DNA of 29,471 bases from a virus: positions 1 through 29,471 of IMG/VR virus record IMGVR_UViG_3300021440_000093; one strand, written 5' to 3'. Positions 6,687-12,161 of this stretch are shown one piece after another. Under the pieces are notes generated by a model that was given only the letters and a program-made list of their open reading frames with translations, ran no database searches and was not told the origin of the DNA. A program made the position numbers and the translations under genes. The stretch's first letter is position 1. Each line of letters starts with the position of its first letter.

Positions 6687-6736
6687 GGCTTTGCTGTGGT
6701 ATGCTTAAATGGACGACGCAATACCACAGCAAAGCC
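6687..6736 (-). promoter_or_regulatory. Hairpin in the primase leader, attenuator or origin hairpin
   Basis: GGCTTTGCTGTGGTAT (6687-6702) and its perfect complement (6721-6736) form a 16-bp stem with an 18-base loop. On the minus strand the stem is followed by TTTATTATT, giving a terminator-like shape 24 bases before the primase start. The loop contains AATGGACG, complementary to sites on both sides, one of them next to the ribosome site. This would suit attenuation or a kissing/pseudoknot switch; a DNA hairpin for priming is the alternative. Confidence 0.7.
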
Positions 6737-6766
6737 GGTAAATTCTTCAATTTCAAGCATTCAGAC

Positions 6767-6774
6767 CGTCCATT
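6767..6774 (+). repeat. CGTCCATT site 2
   Basis: This is the second direct copy of CGTCCATT, 100 bp from the first, upstream of the primase hairpin in the direction of transcription. Its RNA can also pair with the hairpin loop, so the two sites could compete for it. Confidence 0.5.
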
Positions 6775-6788
6775 GCCCGTCAGCCTGT

Positions 6789-6794
6789 ATTATA
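6789..6794 (-). promoter_or_regulatory. Possible -10 box for the primase gene
   Basis: The minus strand reads TATAAT at 6794-6789 in the context TAATATATAATACAGG. No good -35 is seen at 16-18 bases. If used, the transcript would carry the 16-bp leader hairpin. Confidence 0.35.
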
Positions 6795-6809
6795 TATTAG
6801 CCTAACTCT

Positions 6810-7112
6810 GCAAATTTCATCAATTTGATGTAAATTTATGTATACAGATGTATACAGCCATTCTGTTACGTATTCAAATATAATAAATTATTCGCAAATT
6901 TAAGGATTTGAGCAGAAATTTCTTTCCGAGTGAGATAACTAGGCAAATTTCCTAGAAATTACATAGGATTTCCAAGCAAATACTCCGAATATATGAGTTA
7001 ATACCTCTTAGACGCCCAATAAATGATGTCTACACCTCTTTCAATAATCGGTAATATATTTACTAGTCTAATTCAAATCGGGTCTTAGAATGCGGTTATG
7101 GGCGGCAAATTT
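6810..7112 (+). repeat. Four GCAAATTT repeats
   Basis: GCAAATTT occurs at 6810-6817, 6894-6901, 6943-6950 and 7105-7112, always in the same orientation. Spacings are irregular (84, 49 and 162 bases), so they are not classical phased iterons, but four direct copies of an 8-mer in 303 bp next to a replication gene are notable. The third copy sits inside CTAGGcaaatttCCTAG. Confidence 0.5.
6839..6856. promoter_or_regulatory. Tandem TGTATACA operator
   Basis: Two perfect 8-bp palindromes TGTATACA (6839-6846 and 6849-6856) are separated by GA, one helical turn centre to centre. This is the look of a repressor or activator operator between divergent operons. No obvious helix-turn-helix repressor is encoded in the genome, so the binder may be a host protein or one of the unknown small proteins. 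Confidence 0.55.
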
Positions 7113-7113
7113 A

Positions 7114-7185
7114 AGTATCACTTTCTTCCCATTTAATATAATAATGGAATAGATTGAATATATTATTTGGGAAGAAAGTGATACT
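7114..7185 (+). repeat. 72-bp palindromic element, copy B
   Basis: Arms AGTATCACTTTCTTCCCA (7114-7131) and perfect complement (7168-7185), 18 bp each, flank the core ATATAATAATGGAATAGATTGAATATATTATT (split here as ATATAATAATGGAATAG and ATTGAATATATTATT). It has the same orientation as copy A and lies 22 bases before the TATAAATA promoter of the rightward operon. Confidence 0.9.
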
Positions 7186-7207
7186 GACGAATTCTCTGAT
7201 AGTAACT

Positions 7208-7224
7208 ATTATAAATACTACGTC
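7208..7224 (+). promoter_or_regulatory. Late-type promoter motif TATAAATA for the long rightward operon
   Basis: ATTATAAATACTACGTC is the exact counterpart of the minus-strand motif at 5255-5239. TATAAATA covers 7210-7217, 43 bases upstream of the first rightward gene. No -35 hexamer is apparent. A 6-bp hairpin CAAGGC/GCCTTG at 7224-7241 follows in the leader. Confidence 0.6.
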
Positions 7225-7260
7225 AAGGCAATTAAGCCTTGCGTCATACGGAGATATATC

Positions 7261-7407
7261 ATGACATCACAGGAAATTAAGAATCGTATCATGGAATTGG
7301 AAGTTATCATTAGGAAGCTTGATGAAGCAAATAAAGTTGAGGAAATGCTCAACGCTATTGACGAACAGCTTGAACTTGCTAATCTCATTCAAATGGAGGA
7401 AATCTAA
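7261..7407 (+). CDS. 48-residue coiled-coil protein
   Basis: ATG 7261 is preceded by CGGAG. The product is almost entirely helical and acidic (MTSQEIKNRIMELEVIIRK...), with heptad spacing of Ile/Leu, and ends NLIQMEEI. It is the first gene of the rightward operon; its stop overlaps the next start (TAATG). Function unknown. Confidence 0.65.
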   Translation: MTSQEIKNRIMELEVIIRKLDEANKVEEMLNAIDEQLELANLIQMEEI

Positions 7408-7586
7408 TGACAGATGTCGAACAGAAGTTAATGGACCTAGAGAATCGCGTCCGCTGGCTTGAACTTAATCAGGGCTTGCCTAAATATCCGGAGACATATC
7501 AAATCAACCCTGCTTGCTATCAGCAGACACCAGCAACACAGGCATGCATGCCAGACGAATATAAAGGAGTAAATAATGGCAAATAA
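7407..7586 (+). CDS. 59-residue small protein
   Basis: ATG 7407 overlaps the preceding TAA; GGAGGAAAT lies inside the upstream gene as ribosome site. Residues 4-22 (VEQKLMDLENRVRWLELNQ) form a short amphipathic coiled coil; the remainder is Pro/Gln/Tyr-rich and probably unstructured. The end overlaps the next gene by 11 bases. Function unknown; tight coupling suggests it works with its neighbours. Confidence 0.6.
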   Translation: MTDVEQKLMDLENRVRWLELNQGLPKYPETYQINPACYQQTPATQACMPDEYKGVNNGK

Positions 7587-7974
7587 GATTATGGTTACTG
7601 CGGAATTGAAGAAAGAACTTGACGAATTGATGCATAGCAACCTTTCATCATATAAGACTATGAACTATGGACGCTTAAGCGATGTATATCAGGCTGAATT
7701 TAAAGGCAAATACTATACGATTACTCGAAAGGATATGCCTGCAAGAAAGGTTGAATGGTGGAAGTACATTACTCAACTGTGGGATAGAGACGCTGAATTG
7801 GAAATCAAGACAGCAAAGCCAATAACTGAACTATGCGCCTGGGATGGTCAATCATATGAACTTGCTGGCACTAGACGTATTGAGACGGCAATGATAGACG
7901 TAAAGGATCCTGAAGAAAGAATGGCAGTTCGTTATTCTGTATTGAAGTCAATGCTTGCTGCTATAAAGGAGTAA
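7576..7974 (+). CDS. Unknown protein, 132 residues
   Basis: ATAAAGGAG stands at the right distance from ATG 7576. The product is a soluble mixed alpha/beta protein with a central YKTMNYGRLSDVYQAEFKGK segment and a Trp-rich stretch EWWKYITQLW, then a helical C-terminus. No motif I recognise. It follows two small coiled-coil genes and precedes the DUF4422 gene by two bases. Confidence 0.75.
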   Translation: MANKIMVTAELKKELDELMHSNLSSYKTMNYGRLSDVYQAEFKGKYYTITRKDMPARKVEWWKYITQLWDRDAELEIKTAKPITELCAWDGQSYELAGTRRIETAMIDVKDPEERMAVRYSVLKSMLAAIKE

Positions 7975-7976
7975 AT

Positions 7977-8567
7977 GTGACATACATCATTTACACAGAT
8001 GACGTAAAGTATTTGCTCGATGACGCCAAAGTCATCAAGAATAATGATCCTAAGTTCGGTGACATTGGCGCATATCACCAAATCTCGGTATCATCTGATA
8101 GAGTGACGATCTTCCAAGGGAGACGTCACCTCATTCTTCCTTCATTTATTGATGAATCAAAGATCTATCACACAGTTCATACATTTGAACCATCATTCAT
8201 GCGTCAGTGGATTGAATCACATCCATCCTATTCATCTTTATTACTTGAAATTGAGTCAAAGATTGCCGCAAAGATGCCTGAATATGCAGATACTATCAAG
8301 ACAGTGAATGCTGGACATGAGATGTATCCTCATAATATGTATTCTATGCCTGGTGTATTATTTCAGAAGTATCGTTCTTGGCTTGACTGGGCACTGCATT
8401 TAGTTGACTTACCAGATAAAGATAAAGTTGGATCTTTGCTTGCTGAACGTCTATTCACCATCTGGATGAAGCATAATGAAGATAAGTATCCTCATGAATG
8501 CGTGAAAGCATGTTGCTATGATAAAGTAACCGGCGAATGCATCAATGATACGGACGGTGTTGCATAA
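7977..8567 (+). CDS. DUF4422-like protein, glycosyltransferase-associated
   Basis: The gene encodes 196 residues from GTG 7977 with AAAGGAG upstream; the overlapping ATG at 7975 reads straight into a stop. The middle and C-terminal parts resemble DUF4422 domains of polysaccharide biosynthesis: a FQGRRHL block where the family has a HYRRY-like block, MPEYADTIKTV, then YPHNMYSMPGVLFQKYRSWLD and GSLLAERLFTIWM. The family is associated with capsule and LPS glycosyl transfer; direct catalysis is unproven to my knowledge. It is short and lacks the N-terminal part of many members. A phage copy could modify host surface sugar or virion proteins and may act with the glycosyltransferase at 25241-26224. 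The match is from memory of family motifs, moderately sure. Confidence 0.55.
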   Translation: MTYIIYTDDVKYLLDDAKVIKNNDPKFGDIGAYHQISVSSDRVTIFQGRRHLILPSFIDESKIYHTVHTFEPSFMRQWIESHPSYSSLLLEIESKIAAKMPEYADTIKTVNAGHEMYPHNMYSMPGVLFQKYRSWLDWALHLVDLPDKDKVGSLLAERLFTIWMKHNEDKYPHECVKACCYDKVTGECINDTDGVA

Positions 8568-8598
8568 CTCTAGTTATTTAGAGTAAAGGAGTAATAAA

Positions 8599-8670
8599 GG
8601 GCCTGTAGCGCAATGGTAGCGCAGTAGCTTTGCATGCTAAAGGTTAGGAGTTCGACTCTCCTCAGGTCCA
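8599..8670 (+). tRNA. tRNA-Ala (anticodon TGC)
   Basis: This 72-base cloverleaf has acceptor GGGCCTG/CAGGTCC with the G3-U70 wobble that identifies tRNA-Ala. The D stem is GCGC/GCGC, the anticodon loop TTTGCAT, and the T arm AGGAG-TTCGACT-CTCCT, with discriminator A. The CCA end is not encoded beyond the natural CC-A. The anticodon stem GTAGC/GCTAA has a G-A mismatch at its outer pair (27-43), and position 38 is T. It reads GCA and probably GCG codons; GCA is frequent in the virion genes. It is transcribed within the rightward operon, 31 bases after the DUF4422 stop, preceded by a small CTCTA/TAGAG hairpin (8569-8584). Confidence 0.92.
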
Positions 8671-8689
8671 TAATGAAAGGAGAATAATC

Positions 8690-8878
8690 ATGGCTGCTAA
8701 GAAAGAACCAAAGGCTACTGCCAATCATATTGACTATAAAGATTCGTCCTTGCATCACGACTTGACTGAAATCAAAGTCTTGCTTGGCTGCATGTTAAAG
8801 GACATTGATAAATTATCAGAGAACATCAATGTAGTTACACGCATTGAGAAGATCAGGGCGGGTATGTGCGATGAGTAA
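8690..8878 (+). CDS. 62-residue protein before the small terminase
   Basis: GAAAGGAG precedes ATG 8690. It has a Lys/Ala-rich start, then a helical stretch DLTEIKVLLGCMLKDIDKLSENI and a C-terminus ending CDE. The stop overlaps the small terminase start by 8 bases, so the two are coupled. No family recognised. A DNA-packaging accessory or regulator is possible from position only. Confidence 0.7.
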   Translation: MAAKKEPKATANHIDYKDSSLHHDLTEIKVLLGCMLKDIDKLSENINVVTRIEKIRAGMCDE

Positions 8879-9305
8879 TGTGCTTGAATGGACTAAAGAC
8901 ACGCTTAAAGATGGTGTTGAACTTTGGAATGATGATAAGGTCATCAACCAGAACGGCACCACATTGAAGCGTAATACGAGACGCCTCAGAGAAATCTGCT
9001 TAGGCGTTATTTCTGCTAATACCGCTGAAGAGTGGTATCGTATTTGCCGTCTTAATGCGCCTGCGGGAACGGTCATTGAACCATTCATTGAAGATTTATG
9101 GATTGAACTGTTCAATGATACCACCGCATTAGTACGCAATGAATTGACGAAATGCCTATTGAAGGAACGCGCTGCAAAGTCAGCTCAGACCTTGCTTAAC
9201 ATTCTTCAGAAGCGTGATAAGGATCATTGGTCAGATAATTCTAAGACTACACAGATAAAGGCTGAAGGCCAAGGTATTAACTTGGAGTTCAGTATTAGAG
9301 AATAG
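8871..9305 (+). CDS. terS: Small terminase subunit (predicted)
   Basis: The product has 144 residues from ATG 8871; the longer frame from 8844 starts within the preceding gene without a ribosome site. It is highly helical and rich in charged residues, with RNTRRLREICLGVISANTAEEWYRICRLNAP near residue 40, compatible with a DNA-recognition helical domain, and a C-terminal ...LLNILQKRDKDHW region. Assignment rests mainly on size, helical character and position four bases before the large terminase. It would select phage DNA and stimulate the motor. Confidence 0.65.
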   Translation: MSNVLEWTKDTLKDGVELWNDDKVINQNGTTLKRNTRRLREICLGVISANTAEEWYRICRLNAPAGTVIEPFIEDLWIELFNDTTALVRNELTKCLLKERAAKSAQTLLNILQKRDKDHWSDNSKTTQIKAEGQGINLEFSIRE

Positions 9306-9308
9306 TAA

Positions 9309-10628
9309 ATGAATACGAGTGAATGGAAAGATGGCAAGCCGGAAATATCCGCTTGGCAAGGTGACTACATCTTTAAGCGATTTAACGATGACTTGGCTAT
9401 CGCTTGCTGTGGTGTAGGTTCAGGCAAATCCGCTGCATTAGCAATGTGGATCGTATTGCAGTGCTGCAAGAAGCCTGGCATTCGCTGCATAATGGTCGCT
9501 CAGGACTATGGCGCCTTGCAGAAAGCCTTGATACGTGAAATTCAAGTATTCTGTGAATGGGCTCATATTGAATATGCTATGCAGAATAAGAAAGAAATCC
9601 ACTTTCCAAATGGTTCGCATATCTTTGGCTATTCTGCTGAGAACCCTGCTTCTGTATTGGGTCTTTCCGAAATTGCTTTGCTAGCTATTGATGAAGCAGC
9701 ATACATTCCAGAGGAAATGTATAACTACTGCCGTGACCGTATGCGTGGCAGCAAATATCCTTCAATGGTCCGTCTTATTTCATCACCTAACTCTTTATCT
9801 AAAGTTCAGAACTGGTTCTCTAACCTAGTTAAGAAATACCCATCAAAGGTCGTGTATGCGTCTTCGCTTGATAATAGATTTACCGGTGAAGAATATAAGC
9901 AAGAGTTGAAAGAACGTTACATTGAAGGATCAAATCTCTATAAGCAGCAAGTACTAGGGCAGATCGTTGATAGCGATGTTGCCTCACAGATCGTTATGCG
10001 AAATATGTTCAGCGGCTGTATGCAAGGCACTTCAAATGATTACTTCTTAGGATATGACGCTTCAGGTCTAGGCGCGGATAAAGATGTAATGGTAGTCATT
10101 AACCGCTGCGGCATCGTTGAAGTTAAAGAATTTCTTGAAGCGGACACATTCCAGAAAGCACAGGCTATTGCTGAACTGTATCAGAAATATCATATCAGGA
10201 ACGGCTTTGCGGACGCCACAGGCGGATATTCAATGGGTGTACTTGATGTACTCAAAGCAAAGAACATCACGGTGAATGGAATTAACTTTGCTCAGAAGGC
10301 ATACACTGAAGATTATCCAAATGCACGAACAGAAATGTACATGGAACTTGCTTCTAGCATTAGAGGTGGTCTTTACATTCCGCAGGATAACATTAGGGAA
10401 GAAATCTTAGCACAGCAAGTAACCATAAATAATAGAGGTCAGCAGGCCCTTGCTCCTAAGGAACTGATAAAGAAGCAAATAGGACATTCGCCTGACCATA
10501 GCGATGCACTTGCCTTAGCTGTATATGCGATGAACCATTATAATACTGAAGTCGAGCAAGGAACTACAGCAGAAGAAGCAGCTGAAATTGCATCTAAGTA
10601 TCTGTATTATTATGGAGCTGAATCATGA
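9309..10628 (+). CDS. terL: Large terminase subunit
   Basis: The gene encodes 439 residues, normal for the family. Walker A GVGSGKS is at 35-41, Walker B LLAIDEA at 124-130 with E129 as catalytic carboxylate, and the coupling motif SSPNS at 158-162. The C-terminal RNase H-like nuclease shows GYDASG (D250), FADATGG (D302) and a final PDHSDALALA acidic motif. It powers DNA translocation into the prohead and cuts concatemers. It is followed by an overlapping HNH gene (ATGA). The missing cos site and circular redundancy would fit headful cutting, but this is inference. Confidence 0.95.
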   Translation: MNTSEWKDGKPEISAWQGDYIFKRFNDDLAIACCGVGSGKSAALAMWIVLQCCKKPGIRCIMVAQDYGALQKALIREIQVFCEWAHIEYAMQNKKEIHFPNGSHIFGYSAENPASVLGLSEIALLAIDEAAYIPEEMYNYCRDRMRGSKYPSMVRLISSPNSLSKVQNWFSNLVKKYPSKVVYASSLDNRFTGEEYKQELKERYIEGSNLYKQQVLGQIVDSDVASQIVMRNMFSGCMQGTSNDYFLGYDASGLGADKDVMVVINRCGIVEVKEFLEADTFQKAQAIAELYQKYHIRNGFADATGGYSMGVLDVLKAKNITVNGINFAQKAYTEDYPNARTEMYMELASSIRGGLYIPQDNIREEILAQQVTINNRGQQALAPKELIKKQIGHSPDHSDALALAVYAMNHYNTEVEQGTTAEEAAEIASKYLYYYGAES

Positions 10629-10948
10629 GAGATAACCATCAGAAAGAGAAGCAGAAATTCCGTGCATCAAAGAAATGGAAGGAATTTCGTGATAGAAAGC
10701 GTCATGAACAGAAGGTTGACCCAGTTACTGGTGCTAAATTGACGAGAATGAGCAATCTGCACCATAAGGATCTAGATGAATCTCATTATGAAGATATTTC
10801 CAATGAAGATAACTTCGTATTTCTTAATCAGATGACACATAAGGTCGTGCACTGGTTCTTCTCTAAATCACATCCCAAGCAGTGGCGTGAACGTATGGAG
10901 AAGTTAATTCCAATTCTTGAAGACATGGAGAGAATCAATGGCAATTAA
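10625..10948 (+). CDS. HNH-type nuclease, zinc-ribbon-free
   Basis: The gene encodes 107 residues and starts inside the terminase stop codon (ATGA). A basic N-terminus (KFRASKKWKEFRDRKR) is followed by DPVTG and a betabeta-alpha-metal core: LHHKD (H46, H47), NFVFLNQMTHKVVH with N63, H72 and H76. The usual cysteine pairs are absent, with DPVTG in the place of the first knuckle. HNH proteins beside large terminases commonly assist genome cutting during packaging; here the coupling to terL supports that. A general DNase is the alternative. Confidence 0.75.
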   Translation: MRDNHQKEKQKFRASKKWKEFRDRKRHEQKVDPVTGAKLTRMSNLHHKDLDESHYEDISNEDNFVFLNQMTHKVVHWFFSKSHPKQWRERMEKLIPILEDMERINGN

Positions 10949-11207
10949 CTGTAAAGGATGTAAGGCTTATTGCTGTCGTAAGATTGGCCTATTGGATCCT
11001 ACATTAGACCGTGGGGACTGTGTATGCAAGCATCTTGATGAGACCACCTGTAAATGCAAGATATATGAGTCTAGACCTCTTATCTGCAATACCGATAGAT
11101 TATATGATGCTGTCTTCAATTTCATGCCACGGGACGAATATGACGCAAATAATGCACAGGGATGCAAAGCGCTCAAAGAACTATTTATAGAGGGAAAGGA
11201 GGATTAA
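10938..11207 (+). CDS. YkgJ-type cysteine-cluster protein (putative metal-binding)
   Basis: The product has 89 residues from ATG 10938, fixed by GGAG 7 bases upstream; the longer frame from 10917 lies in the preceding gene. The cysteines C5-x2-C8-x3-C12-C13, C28, C30, C38, C40 and C50, together with KHLD and IYESRPLIC, form the pattern of the YkgJ/UPF0153 family, proposed to chelate zinc or iron. The family is known mainly from bacteria. Here it stands inside the packaging operon, overlapping the HNH gene and abutting the gp4-like gene. Role in a phage is unknown; a metal-dependent modification or assembly factor are options. Confidence 0.75.
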   Translation: MAINCKGCKAYCCRKIGLLDPTLDRGDCVCKHLDETTCKCKIYESRPLICNTDRLYDAVFNFMPRDEYDANNAQGCKALKELFIEGKED

Positions 11208-12152
11208 ATGAAATCCGTAAGAGAAATTATAGAAGAAGCATGCCATAGAATCAATTTGGTACCTAGACGTCAAGCACCTGCGGGCGACCAGCTTGAGAAT
11301 GGTTATAGACTGTTGAAAGGAATCGTTACGAAGTATAATAACGATAACCTGCTTGCTTGGACGCAGAACTCTATTATCGTTCCTAATAATGAATATATTC
11401 ATATTTATGACGAGACTGATACATTGAAAGGCGAGAATAACCTTTACTTCAGCACAGTTGATGAATTGAATGCTTATGAACTTACTCAGGAAGATTCTGA
11501 GAATGACGTATGGGCAACTGTTGATGGACGACCTGGTGTCATCTGGCGTGTCATGCCGGTTAGCACACAGGGAGGCACTGTCTATACATGGTATGGAGTC
11601 CCAGCAAGACCGCCTTATCCGCAGCGCTATCAACGAATCCTTCAGTATAGAGCAATGTTCAATTTCCAAGTAACTGATATGATGAAGATTAACAGCCTTT
11701 ATTTGGTTACACCGAATAAGCAGCTTCATGCCAAATTGGAATATGTTGCTCCAGCTGACTTTGATAAGTATACTGTAACTGCTCCTGTATTTACATTTAC
11801 ACAGAAATCTGAAGGCGAATGGCTCATACAGTTAAAGCCATCTGTTGCTAAGATGCAGTACGACGTTAAGATTAACTATAACGAAGGTATTGAATTTGAC
11901 CTTAACACTGAACTTTACATTCCAGATAACTATGTTGAATTGCTAATCGTTGCTCTTGCTCATAAGCTTGCTTTAATGTATCCTCGTCTTGATGATGCTC
12001 AGATGCAGCGTCTCGAGAACGAAGTAAGAGTCCTGATTGATAACGTTCAGACTCCTAAAGCAGTTGACAGAATGATTGAACGTTCAGAGTATTTCTATGG
12101 TGACCGTAATATGAGCCAGTCTGAATTGCTTGGTGGTTACGGAATCCTTTAA
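11208..12152 (+). CDS. P22 gp4-like tail accessory / head completion protein
   Basis: The gene encodes 314 residues; AAAGGAGG lies before ATG 11208, directly after the upstream stop. The N-terminal helical segment REIIEEACHRINLVP...QLENGYRLLKGIVTKYNND is like P22 gp4 and related adaptors, where helices pack under the portal. A beta-rich middle and a C-terminal helical part (VELLIVALAHKLALMYPRLD) follow. It is longer than P22 gp4 (about 166 residues) and lies immediately before the gp10-like gene, the same pairing as in P22. It would connect portal and tail and help retain DNA. Assignment is by local resemblance and order. Confidence 0.65.
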   Translation: MKSVREIIEEACHRINLVPRRQAPAGDQLENGYRLLKGIVTKYNNDNLLAWTQNSIIVPNNEYIHIYDETDTLKGENNLYFSTVDELNAYELTQEDSENDVWATVDGRPGVIWRVMPVSTQGGTVYTWYGVPARPPYPQRYQRILQYRAMFNFQVTDMMKINSLYLVTPNKQLHAKLEYVAPADFDKYTVTAPVFTFTQKSEGEWLIQLKPSVAKMQYDVKINYNEGIEFDLNTELYIPDNYVELLIVALAHKLALMYPRLDDAQMQRLENEVRVLIDNVQTPKAVDRMIERSEYFYGDRNMSQSELLGGYGIL

Positions 12153-12161
12153 GGAGAATTT

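Larger units (their letters stand above)
6664..7260. other. Divergent intergenic region, candidate origin and control region
   Basis: This is the only non-coding stretch above 300 bases. It separates the leftward replication operon from the long rightward operon. It holds the primase leader hairpin, three CGTCCATT/AATGGACG sites, a possible leftward -10, a tandem TGTATACA operator, four GCAAATTT repeats, a CTAGG-loop-CCTAG inverted repeat (6940-6956), 72-bp element copy B and a TATAAATA promoter. High AT content, repeats and the adjacent primase make it the best origin candidate. No ORF with a ribosome site is seen; the 21-codon frame from 6839 has none. Confidence 0.55.

Noticed and set aside
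6839-6904. 21-codon frame starting in the TGTATACA repeat
   Set aside because: No ribosome site, and its sequence is explained by the operator repeats and AT-rich spacer.
11181-11729. Antisense open frame of 182 codons opposite the gp4-like gene
   Set aside because: No ribosome site, unlikely composition, and fully overlaps a well-supported gene.
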